A stretch of DNA of 17,320 nt. Source: JACPFV01 sp052386975. GTDB lineage: Bacteria > Pseudomonadota > Gammaproteobacteria > Nevskiales > Nevskiaceae. Each line of letters begins with the position of its first letter. The stretch's first letter is position 1. This document shows, piece by piece, positions 6,187 through 13,952 of the stretch. The stretch is from the NCBI GenBank assembly GCA_052386975.1, contig JBQTJQ010000077.1, positions 1 to 17,320 on the forward strand, given 5' to 3'. A model generated the notes under the pieces. It had not been told where the DNA came from and ran no database searches. It saw only the letters and a program-made list of their open reading frames with translations. Both the position numbers and the translations under genes were made by a program.

Positions 6187-9100
6187 GTGACCCGATTGAT
6201 TTGTCCGACCTGCGGGGCGCAGAACCCCGATAGCGCCAAGTTCTGCAACCAGTGCGGCACGCGCCTCGGCGTGGCGTCTAGCACGCTGCCGCGCGCCGCC
6301 TACACGCCGCGCCACCTGGTCGAGAAGGTGCTCAAGGCGCGCTCGGCGCTGCAGGGCGAGCGCAAGCGCGTGACGGTGCTGTTCGCCGACATCAAGGGCT
6401 CGACGCGGCTGGCCGAGCAGGCCGGCGCCGAGGCCTGGCACGTCATCCTCGACCGCTTCTTCGCGATCCTGTCCGAGGCGGTGCACCGCTACGAGGGCAC
6501 GGTCAACCAGTACACCGGCGACGGCGTGATGGCGCTGTTCGGCGCGCCGATCGCGCACGAGGACCACGCCCAGCGCGCCTGCTTCGCCGCGCTGGCGATG
6601 CAGGCCGAGGTGCGCAAGTTCGCCGACGACCTGCGGCTCAAGCAGGGCCTCAACCTGACGATGCGCGTGGGCCTGAACACCGGCGAGGTGATCGTCGGCC
6701 GCATCGGCGACGACCTGCGCATGGACTACACCGCGCAGGGCCTGACCGTGAACCTGGCGGCGCGCATGGAGCAGATCTGCGAGCCGGGCCGCGTCTACCT
6801 GTCGCGCAACACGGCGCAATTGGTCGAGGGCTATTTCCGCCTGCGCGACCTCGGCGAGACGCCGGTCGAGGGCTCGGGCGCGCCGGTGCGCGTGTTCGAC
6901 CTCGAAGGCGAGGGGCCGATGCGCACGCGCCTGCAGCGCCAGATGGCGCGGCTCGGCACGCGCTTCATCGGCCGCGAGCAGGAGATGGCCGCGCTGCACG
7001 GCGCGCTCCAGCGCGCGCGCCAGGGCGAGGGGCAGGCCCCGTCTGGCCAGGTTGTGGCTGTCGTCGGCAACGCCGGCATCGGCAAGAGCCGGCTGTGCCA
7101 CGAGTTCGTCGAGGCCTGCCAGCGCGCGCGCGTCGCGGCGCACTGCGCCACCGGCGTGCCCTACGCCAACGCGCTGCCGCTGTACCCGGTGCGCAACCTG
7201 GTCTGCAGCCGGCTCGGGTTGCCCGACGCGTGCAAGCCGGAGGAGATCCGCCGCATGGTCGCCGGCACCTTCCTGCTGGCGGACCCGGCCAGCGCGCCGG
7301 TGCTGCCGGCGCTGTTCGAGTTCCTCGGCGCCGGCGAGGGCGGGGCGCGCGCGCCGGACCAGGCCGCCGAGGCGCGGGAAAAACTCTTCGCGCTGCTGGC
7401 GCGCTGGCTGCCGGGCGGCGACGGCCCGCAGATCCTGCTGATCGAGGACCTGCACTTCGCCGACACCGGCACCGAGGAATTCATCGCGCGCCTGTGCGCC
7501 GAGGTGCGCGCCACGAGAACCTTGTTGTTACTGAACTACCGGCCCGAGTACGTCAGCGAGCGGCTGATTCCCCTGGTGGACGAGCAGATCCAGCTCACCG
7601 CGATGAACAACCACCAGATCTGCGACATCGCGCGCGTCGCGCTGGGACCGCACGCCTCGCTGAAGGGCGTGCCGGAGCGCATCTGCGACCGCGCCAACGG
7701 CAACCCGTACTACGCCGAAGAGGCGGTGCAGGCGCTGATCGACGAGGGCCACGTCCGCGGCGAGCGCGGCAACTACGTGCTGGCCAAGCCGATCGAGCAG
7801 TGGCGCATCCCGGACTCGGTGCACGCGCTGATCTCGGCGCGCATCGACCGGCTGCCGGAGGAGCCGCGCGGCCTGCTGCACTTCGCCGCGGTGATCGGCC
7901 AGGACTTCCGCCGGCAGGTGCTGGCGTCGCTGGCCGAGCTCGACGACGAGCCGTTCGACAACGGCCTGACGCTGCTCGAGGAGAACGGCTTCGTGCACCA
8001 GGGTGACGGCGCCGGCGGGCCGCACTACCGCTTCTGCCACCCGCTGGTGCAGGAAGTCGCCTACCAGACGCAGCTCGAGTCGCAGCGCGCGCGGGCGCAT
8101 GCGCGCCTGGCCGAGGCGCTCGAGCGCGACTACCCGCCGGGCGGCAGCGAGCCGGCCGAGCTGTCGGTGCAGATCGCGCACCACTGGCACGCGGCCGGCG
8201 ACTGGGCGAAGTCGGGTCACTGGAGTTTCCAGGCCGCGCGATATCTCGGGACGCACGACGTGTCGCAGGCCGGTCGCGCCTACCAGCAGGCGATCTCCGA
8301 CTACGACCGCGCCGCCGAGTCGCCCGAGGTGCTGCGCGGCCGCATCCAGAGCCGCGCCGGCTTGCTGCGCATGTCGCAGTTCGTGGCCATCCCGCGCGAG
8401 CGGCTCGAGCAGGTATTCGAGGAGGCGCGCGGCATGGCCGAGCGCACCGGCGACCTGCCGGCGATGGCCGAGGTGCTGTTCTCTTACGCCAACGAGCAGC
8501 TGCACCGCGGCGACGCCGAGGCCGCGCTCGCGCTCGCGACCGAGGCGGTGCAGCGCGCCATCGCGATCGGCAAGGGCAAGGAGTTGGTGCACCGCTTCCG
8601 GCTGGCGGTGCTGCTGGTGTTCAACGCGGCGGGCTCGCCGCGCGAGGGCCTCGAGCTGGTGAATTCCGCGGCCGGCACGGCGTGGATGACCGAGCCGATC
8701 GGCGCCGAAAACTACATGTCGCGCGGCTTCTACGGGTTCATGCAGGCGCTGCTCGGCGGGCTCAAGGAAGGCGAGCGCAACATCCGCGCCTCGGCCGAGT
8801 TCGCCGACCGGGAGGACCGCAGCGCCGGCTGGATGTACGCGTTCCTCGTGGATGTCGCGATGATGTCCGGCGATGACGCCAACGCCATGGCCGAGGCGCG
8901 GCGCGCGGTCGAGCGCGCCGAGAAGTTCGGCAGCCCGTTCTTCCGCGCGCTGTCCGTACGCGCGCTGGCGCTGGCGCACTGGCTCGAGGGCACCGGCGCG
9001 CAGGCGGTCGAGCTGATGGAGCAGAACCGCGGCGTGGTCGCGCCCGGCGCGCTGGGCCACCAGTTCGAGGCCAATTACCTCGCGGTGCTGGCCGAGGTCT

Positions 9101-9444
9101 ACCTGCAGGCCGGGCGCGAAGCCGACGCCGAAGCCAGCGCCGAGCAGGGCATCGCCAGCGCGCGCAAGTCGCGCTCGCGCGTGTGGGAGCTGCGCGCGTG
9201 GCTGGCCTGGATGAAACTGCCGGCCAGCGACGCGCGCCGCGCGCGCGCGGAGCAGGGGCTCGCGCGCATGCAGGAGCTGGTCGACGCCTGCGGCGCGGAA
9301 GGCCTGAGGCCCGCGGTGTGGCTGGCGCGGGCGCACTGGAGCCGCGCGCCGGACGAGGCGCGGCGCTGCCGGCGCGAGGCGCTCGAGGCGTACCGCCGCA
9401 TCGGCGCCGAAGGCCACGTCCGGCGGCTCGCTGGGTTAATCTAG
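6187..9444 (+). CDS. Class III adenylate/guanylate cyclase with zinc ribbon, STAND-like ATPase and helical repeats
   Basis: The 1085-residue product has several parts in order. First comes a zinc ribbon (CPTC at 6-9, CNQC at 20-23). Next is a class III cyclase domain (about 58-240) with metal Asp68 in FADIKGS and Asp112 in TGDGVMALFG, and transition-state residues Asn189 and Arg193 in TVNLAARM. Then follows a P-loop ATPase with Walker A GNAGIGKS (294-301) and a Walker B-like ILLIEDLHFAD near 417-427. A long alpha-helical, TPR-like region fills roughly 600 to the end. It should make cAMP or cGMP in the cytoplasm under control of the ATPase/TPR sensor part. The positions that normally select the base (Lys/Asp) are Gln108 and Thr182; Thr there is known in class IIIb cyclases. 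The GTG start at 6187 has no Shine-Dalgarno because the RAYT palindrome abuts it; a TTG at 6196 is an alternative. The LolA-like gene follows by 29 bases. Confidence 0.9.
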   Translation: MTRLICPTCGAQNPDSAKFCNQCGTRLGVASSTLPRAAYTPRHLVEKVLKARSALQGERKRVTVLFADIKGSTRLAEQAGAEAWHVILDRFFAILSEAVHRYEGTVNQYTGDGVMALFGAPIAHEDHAQRACFAALAMQAEVRKFADDLRLKQGLNLTMRVGLNTGEVIVGRIGDDLRMDYTAQGLTVNLAARMEQICEPGRVYLSRNTAQLVEGYFRLRDLGETPVEGSGAPVRVFDLEGEGPMRTRLQRQMARLGTRFIGREQEMAALHGALQRARQGEGQAPSGQVVAVVGNAGIGKSRLCHEFVEACQRARVAAHCATGVPYANALPLYPVRNLVCSRLGLPDACKPEEIRRMVAGTFLLADPASAPVLPALFEFLGAGEGGARAPDQAAEAREKLFALLARWLPGGDGPQILLIEDLHFADTGTEEFIARLCAEVRATRTLLLLNYRPEYVSERLIPLVDEQIQLTAMNNHQICDIARVALGPHASLKGVPERICDRANGNPYYAEEAVQALIDEGHVRGERGNYVLAKPIEQWRIPDSVHALISARIDRLPEEPRGLLHFAAVIGQDFRRQVLASLAELDDEPFDNGLTLLEENGFVHQGDGAGGPHYRFCHPLVQEVAYQTQLESQRARAHARLAEALERDYPPGGSEPAELSVQIAHHWHAAGDWAKSGHWSFQAARYLGTHDVSQAGRAYQQAISDYDRAAESPEVLRGRIQSRAGLLRMSQFVAIPRERLEQVFEEARGMAERTGDLPAMAEVLFSYANEQLHRGDAEAALALATEAVQRAIAIGKGKELVHRFRLAVLLVFNAAGSPREGLELVNSAAGTAWMTEPIGAENYMSRGFYGFMQALLGGLKEGERNIRASAEFADREDRSAGWMYAFLVDVAMMSGDDANAMAEARRAVERAEKFGSPFFRALSVRALALAHWLEGTGAQAVELMEQNRGVVAPGALGHQFEANYLAVLAEVYLQAGREADAEASAEQGIASARKSRSRVWELRAWLAWMKLPASDARRARAEQGLARMQELVDACGAEGLRPAVWLARAHWSRAPDEARRCRREALEAYRRIGAEGHVRRLAGLI

Positions 9445-9473
9445 CCGGCAAAATCTTCCAGGGGTTGGGTTCC

Positions 9474-10271
9474 ATGCGTAGGGTCGTGCTGGCCGCCGTC
9501 TTGCTGGCCCTGCAGTGCCTTCCGCCGGGCGCGGACGCGGCCGATCCGGCGACCCCCCCGGGGCTCGATGCGATCACCGGCTGCATGCGCGCCAACATCC
9601 CGCAGAACGTGCGCATCCAGGCCGTCACCATCACCGCCTGGGACCGCGTCGGCGGTCAGCGCACCATGAAGGGCAAGGTCTTCGCCACGCGCGAGGACGG
9701 CCTGGCGCGCGTGATGATGCGCATCGAGTCGCCGTCGGACCTCGCCGGCGCGGCCTACCTGGTGCGCGAGAGCGACAAGGGCGACGAGATGTACCTTTAC
9801 CTGCCGGCGGTGCAGAAGGTACGCCGGATTACCGGCCAGGCGCTCGACGGCCAGCTGTGGGGCACCGACCTGTCCTACAACGACGTCAAGCAGATGCAGA
9901 GCGCCTACGACGGCGCCGGCGTGACGCTCGAAGCCGACGTGCCCGACTACGAGGACCGCGCCGTGCACGCGCTGTCGTTCAAGCCGGCCGTGGAAGAAGG
10001 CTCGCGCTACAGCGTGGTGCGCACGCTGGTGGACAAGAAGACCTGCGTCGCGCTCAAGCTCGAGCTGACCGAGCCGGCCGGCCTGCGCAAGGTGCTGACG
10101 GTGCAGCCGGCCGACCTCAAGCAGTCCGACGAGCGCTGGTACGCCTCGAAGGCCGAGATCCGCGACGTCAAGAACGGCACGCGCACGCGGCTCGTGATCA
10201 CCGGCGTGAAGGCCGACGACAAGCTGGCCGGGCGCTACTTTTCGCCGCATTCGTTCCACCTCGGCAACTAG
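9474..10271 (+). CDS. Periplasmic LolA-like outer-membrane lipoprotein-sorting protein
   Basis: The 265-residue product begins with a Sec signal peptide (MRRVVLAAVLLALQCLPPGADA) and then matches the LolA-like family that is often annotated 'outer membrane lipoprotein-sorting protein': GKVFATREDGLARVMMRIESP (about residues 65-85), EMYLYLPAVQKVRRITG (about 103-119), LWGTDLSYNDVKQM and a C-terminal RTRLVITGVKADDKLAGRYFSPHSFHLG. These form a half-barrel that could bind a lipid or acyl chain. The frame is open further upstream, into the cyclase gene, but the ATG at 9474 after a GGGG-rich stretch gives the signal peptide and is the sensible start. The MMPL exporter gene starts 6 bases after its stop, so the pair is almost certainly co-translated. 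Inference: it receives the substrate exported by the MMPL protein and carries it across the periplasm. Confidence 0.87.
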   Translation: MRRVVLAAVLLALQCLPPGADAADPATPPGLDAITGCMRANIPQNVRIQAVTITAWDRVGGQRTMKGKVFATREDGLARVMMRIESPSDLAGAAYLVRESDKGDEMYLYLPAVQKVRRITGQALDGQLWGTDLSYNDVKQMQSAYDGAGVTLEADVPDYEDRAVHALSFKPAVEEGSRYSVVRTLVDKKTCVALKLELTEPAGLRKVLTVQPADLKQSDERWYASKAEIRDVKNGTRTRLVITGVKADDKLAGRYFSPHSFHLGN

Positions 10272-10277
10272 CGGCCC

Positions 10278-13007
10278 GTGCAGCGACTGGTCCACTGGCT
10301 CGCGCACCACCCGCTGTGGGTGATCGCCTCCGTCGCGGTGCTGTCGTCCGTGGCGCTGCTGTCCTGCCTCGATCCGGCCACCGGCAAGCCGCGGCTCGCG
10401 ATCGACGCGTCGATCGACAACCTGCTGCCGCCGTCGAGCGCCGACCGCGCCGTGTTCGACCGCACGCGCGCGCTGTTCGGCGACAGCGAGGCGGTGCTGG
10501 TGGCGGTGACGCTCGATCCGGTGTTCACCACGGAGAACCTGGCCAAAGTGGCCGTGCTGAGCGAGCGCTTCCGCGAGCTGCCCGGGGTGGACCGCGTGTT
10601 CTCGCTGGCGACCGCGCCGAACCTGCTCGCGGTCGGCGGCGACGTCGACGTGCGCACCTTCACGCAGCAGGCCGCCGACGATCCGTCGCGCATCGCCGAG
10701 TTCAAGAAGCAGCTCGACAACAACCCGGTCTACCGCGGCGCGCTGGTGTCGGGCGACGGGCGCGTCACCGCGTTCGCGATCTCGCTGGCCGACGCCGAAG
10801 AGGCGCTGCTGGTCTCCGGCGCGTATCCGGAGCGCATCCGCGACATCGTGAAAGAGGTCGTCGGCGAGACCACGGTCTGGATCACCGGAGGCCCGGTGGT
10901 CAGGGCCGCCACCACGCACGCGCTGCTCGGCTCGCTGGTGTTCACCATTCCGCTGATCTTCGGGTTGATGGCGGTGGTGCTGCTGGTTGCGTTCCGCAGC
11001 CTGCGCGCCGTCGCCGTGTGCATGGTGACCGTCGGCATCGCGCTGCTGTGGACCGTGGCGACGGTCACCACGCTGGGCCTGACGCTGAACCTGGTCACCG
11101 CGATCGTGCCGCCGATGGTGCTGACGCTGGGCCTGACCTACACCATCCACGTCCTGTCGGATTACCTGAAGGACGATCCGCGCGCCACCGAGCACCCGAC
11201 CGGCGCGGCGCGCGCGATCGCGACGATGAGCCACATCGCCGTGCCGATCGGGCTGTCGATGGTCACCACCGTCATCGGCTTCCTGGGCTTCGTGCCCAGC
11301 CCGCTGCCGGCAATCCGCCAGTTCGGCGTGCTGTCGATGGCCGGCATCGGCTATGCCGCGCTGCTGTCGCTGGTGCTGATCCCGGCGCTGCTGACGGTCA
11401 CCGGCAGCAAGTTGCGCGAGGTGCTGCCGGGCGAGGCCATGTTCCAGCGCGTGGCGCAGCGCCTGGCGGAGTTCAACCTCAGGCACCGCATCGCCATCCT
11501 GGTGTTCGGCTTCCTGCTGATCCCGGCGGGCGTGCTGCTGGCCCTCAACATCCGCGCCGGCTCCGAGGTGATCCGCGACTACCCGCCCGACAGCGAGGTG
11601 CGGCGCGACTTCGAGGCGATCAATTCGGCGTTCAACGGCGCCAACGTGCTGTCGATCCTGATCGAGACGCACGTCACCGACGCGCTGACCGACCCGGAGC
11701 TGGCGCGCGAGGTCGAGAAGCTGCAGGGCTGGCTGGCCGGGCAGCCCGAGGTCGGCTCGGCCGTGTCGTACGTGGATTTCCTCAAGCTGACGCGGCAGAG
11801 CCTCAACGACGGCGACCCGGAGACCTACGCGGTGCCCGACACCGCCAGCGAGATCAAGCAGCTGATGGTGTTCGGCGGCAGCGAGGAGCTGCAGCGCTTC
11901 ATCGACGCGCGCCTGCGCAGCACGCAGCTGACCGTGCGCATCAACGTCGACGGCACCGTGCCGATCGGCGACCTGGTCGACCGCATCGAGGCGCGCCTGG
12001 CCGAGCTGCCGCCGCCGCTGAACGGCAAGGTCACCGGCAGCTCGGTGCTGGCGTTGCACACGGTCGGCGATATCGTCGGCGGGCAGGGCCTGTCGATCGC
12101 CATCGCCGTCATCGGCATCTGGATGCTGCTGACGCTGCTGTTCACCTCGGCCCGCGCCGGCTTCCTGGCGCTGCTGCCGACGGTGATCCCGGTGGCGGTC
12201 TACTTCGGCACGCTCGGGCTGCTCGACATCTCGCTGTCGCCGACCACCAGCCTGATCGCGTGCATCGTGCTCGGCGTGACGGTCGACGAGACCTTCCACT
12301 TCCTCGCCAAGTTCAACGCCGACGCGCGCGACCAGGCCTCCGAGGTGGCGGCGGCGCGCAGCGCCCTGGCCGGCGTGCTGCGGCCGATCACGCTGAACAT
12401 GGTGGCGCTGTGCCTCGGCTTCCTGTCGTTCACCGGCGGCGAACTGCACAGCCAGATCCTGTTCGGCGCGCTGGCCTCGTTCACGCTGTTCGTGGCCTGG
12501 TTCATGGACATCACGCTGACGCCGGCACTGGGCTCGTACATGCGCATCGTCACCCTGTGGGACCTGCTGCGGCTCGACCTCGGCAAGAGCCCGCAGCACA
12601 CCATCCCGCTGATGTCCGGCCTGTCGGTGCGCGAGGCGCGCATCTTCGCGCTGCTGTCGCGCATCGAGAAGTACAAGGCGCAGGACCGCATCATCAAGGA
12701 GGGCGACTGGGCGCGCGACATGTACGTCGTGGTGGACGGCGAGCTGCAGGCCTGGGTGGACCGCGACGGCGAGCGGCTCGAGCTGTCGACCATGGGCCGT
12801 GGCGCGGTGCTCGGCGAGGCCGGCTTCTTCGGCCAGCGCCGCACCGCCAACGTCGACGCGCTGTCGCCGGCGCGCCTGCTGCGCTTCGGCTCCGAGGAGC
12901 TCGAGCGCCTGCGCAAGCGCTACCCGCGCATCGCCGCGACCGTGTTCCGCAACCTCAACCGGATCCAGGCCGAGCGCCTGGCCCGGACCACCGCGATGCT
13001 GCAGTGA
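10278..13007 (+). CDS. MMPL/RND-family exporter with C-terminal cyclic-nucleotide-binding domain
   Basis: This 909-residue protein has two RND-type halves. TM1 lies near residues 10-30, and the first periplasmic domain carries IDASIDNLLP. A first membrane bundle (about 215-425) includes VPPMVLTLGLTYTIHVLSDYL. After a second periplasmic domain comes a second bundle (about 605-760) with LGVTVDETFHFLAKF. In the second half the proton-relay position is acidic (Asp670, Glu671), while the matching first-half position is Thr287. Residues about 780-905 form a CRP/HCN-like cNMP-binding fold: IIKEGDWARDMYVVVDGEL, then a phosphate-binding cassette with Glu847 in LGEAGFF and Arg855-Thr856 in RRTANV. In RND topology this tail is cytoplasmic. 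The start is GTG at 10278, 6 bases after the LolA-like stop, with no obvious ribosome binding site, so translation is probably coupled. The substrate is unknown; MMPL proteins commonly move lipids. Confidence 0.9.
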   Translation: MQRLVHWLAHHPLWVIASVAVLSSVALLSCLDPATGKPRLAIDASIDNLLPPSSADRAVFDRTRALFGDSEAVLVAVTLDPVFTTENLAKVAVLSERFRELPGVDRVFSLATAPNLLAVGGDVDVRTFTQQAADDPSRIAEFKKQLDNNPVYRGALVSGDGRVTAFAISLADAEEALLVSGAYPERIRDIVKEVVGETTVWITGGPVVRAATTHALLGSLVFTIPLIFGLMAVVLLVAFRSLRAVAVCMVTVGIALLWTVATVTTLGLTLNLVTAIVPPMVLTLGLTYTIHVLSDYLKDDPRATEHPTGAARAIATMSHIAVPIGLSMVTTVIGFLGFVPSPLPAIRQFGVLSMAGIGYAALLSLVLIPALLTVTGSKLREVLPGEAMFQRVAQRLAEFNLRHRIAILVFGFLLIPAGVLLALNIRAGSEVIRDYPPDSEVRRDFEAINSAFNGANVLSILIETHVTDALTDPELAREVEKLQGWLAGQPEVGSAVSYVDFLKLTRQSLNDGDPETYAVPDTASEIKQLMVFGGSEELQRFIDARLRSTQLTVRINVDGTVPIGDLVDRIEARLAELPPPLNGKVTGSSVLALHTVGDIVGGQGLSIAIAVIGIWMLLTLLFTSARAGFLALLPTVIPVAVYFGTLGLLDISLSPTTSLIACIVLGVTVDETFHFLAKFNADARDQASEVAAARSALAGVLRPITLNMVALCLGFLSFTGGELHSQILFGALASFTLFVAWFMDITLTPALGSYMRIVTLWDLLRLDLGKSPQHTIPLMSGLSVREARIFALLSRIEKYKAQDRIIKEGDWARDMYVVVDGELQAWVDRDGERLELSTMGRGAVLGEAGFFGQRRTANVDALSPARLLRFGSEELERLRKRYPRIAATVFRNLNRIQAERLARTTAMLQ

Positions 13008-13014
13008 AAAGAGG

Positions 13015-13092
13015 AAAAGGGGACAGAACTATTTTCCTACGGCGCTTGAAACCGCTTGGAGTCTCGTCACGAAAATAGTTCTGTCCCCTTTT
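13015..13092. repeat. 78-base element with perfect 22-bp inverted repeats
   Basis: The arms at 13015-13036 (AAAAGGGGACAG, then AACTATTTTC) and 13071-13092 are perfect reverse complements over 22 bases, with a 34-base spacer. The right arm runs into six T (CCCCTTTTTT). It starts 8 bases after the exporter stop and ends 11 bases before the next ATG. It looks like a MITE/REP-type insertion that may also act as a terminator for the cyclase-exporter cluster. Confidence 0.82.
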
Positions 13093-13103
13093 TTGGAAGG
13101 TCT

Positions 13104-13952
13104 ATGACCCTCAAGGGTAAGACGCTGTTCATCACCGGCGGCTCGCGCGGCATCGGCCTGGCCATCGCCGTGCGCGCGGCGCGTGACGGCGCCAACGTCA
13201 CCATCGCCGCCAAGACCGCCGATCCGCATCCCAAGCTGCCGGGCACGGTCTTCACGTCGGCCAGGGAAATCGAGCAGGCCGGCGGCAAGGCGCTGCCGAT
13301 CGTGTGCGACATCCGCGACGAGGAGCAGGTCGCGCAGGCGGTGAAGCAGACCGTCGCCGAGTTCGGCGGCATCGACATCTGCGTCAACAACGCCAGCGCG
13401 ATCCAGCTGACCGGCACGCTGGCGACCGACATGAAGCGCTACGACCTGATGAACGGCATCAACGCGCGCGGCACGTTCATGGTCGGGCGCCACTGCATCC
13501 CGCACCTCAAGCAGGCGAAGAATCCGCACATCCTCACGCTGTCGCCGCCGCTGGACATGAAGGCCAAGTGGTTTGCGCCGAACGTCGCGTACACCATGGC
13601 CAAGTTCGGCATGAGCATGTGCACGCTGGGCTGGTCCGAGGAACTGCGCAAGGACGGCATCGCCGCCAACTCGCTGTGGCCGCGCACCACCATCGCCACC
13701 GCCGCGGTGCGCATGCTCGGTGGCGACCCGATGCTCAAGAAGTCGCGCAGCGCCGAGATCATGGCCGACGCCGCGCACGCGATCCTGACGAAGAACGCGC
13801 GCGAGTTCACCGGCAACTTCTGCATCGATGATCTCGTGCTGTGGGACGCGGGCGTGCGCGACTTCAGCAAGTACGCGGCCGTGCCCGGCACGCCGGACAG
13901 CGAGATGCTGCCGGACTTCTTCCTGCCCGACGACACGCGCAAGCTCGGCTGA
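13104..13952 (+). CDS. Short-chain dehydrogenase/reductase, HSDL2-like
   Basis: The 282-residue protein is a classical SDR: TGGSRGIG at residues 11-18 for NAD(P) binding, NNAS at 95-98, catalytic Ser147 in LTLSPPL, and Tyr163/Lys167 in YTMAK. Long stretches such as TIAAKTADPHPKLPGTVF, GGKALPIVCDIRDEEQV, MLGG and ADAAHAIL, together with the C-terminal FTGNFCIDDLVL and PDFFLPD, match the N-terminal domain of hydroxysteroid dehydrogenase-like protein 2. The SCP2 domain of animal HSDL2 is absent, as usual in bacteria. The start at 13104 follows GGAAGG; a longer frame would run back into the inverted-repeat element. The substrate is unknown; lipid or fatty-acid-derived carbonyls are likely for the family. 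The stop overlaps the start of greB (TGATG), so the two are co-translated. Confidence 0.92.
   Translation: MTLKGKTLFITGGSRGIGLAIAVRAARDGANVTIAAKTADPHPKLPGTVFTSAREIEQAGGKALPIVCDIRDEEQVAQAVKQTVAEFGGIDICVNNASAIQLTGTLATDMKRYDLMNGINARGTFMVGRHCIPHLKQAKNPHILTLSPPLDMKAKWFAPNVAYTMAKFGMSMCTLGWSEELRKDGIAANSLWPRTTIATAAVRMLGGDPMLKKSRSAEIMADAAHAILTKNAREFTGNFCIDDLVLWDAGVRDFSKYAAVPGTPDSEMLPDFFLPDDTRKLG

Noticed and set aside
5340..6190. Target-site duplication around the RAYT unit
   Set aside because: The bases outside the two ends do not match. HUH transposases do not create duplications.
7528..9417. 629-codon antisense frame within the cyclase gene
   Set aside because: No motif, and composition matches an antisense shadow; the sense protein is continuous over 1085 codons.
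9183..9473. Upstream extension of the LolA-like gene into the cyclase gene
   Set aside because: The extension would overlap the cyclase by 262 bases and bury the signal peptide; the ATG at 9474 gives a proper Sec leader.
9441..12599. 1052-codon antisense open frame across the LolA-like and exporter genes
   Set aside because: Its composition (His, Arg, Gln, Asp-rich) is that of a GC-skew shadow, and the sense strand encodes well-defined families.
13037..13070. Small RNA or riboswitch in the spacer of the 22-bp inverted repeat
   Set aside because: The spacer is only 34 bases, with no aptamer-like structure or promoter visible; the element is better explained as a MITE or terminator.
9515..13078. 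1187-codon open frame in another plus-strand frame over the same genes
   Set aside because: It is a low-complexity Arg/Ala/Gly translation with no domain; a by-product of high GC at third positions.
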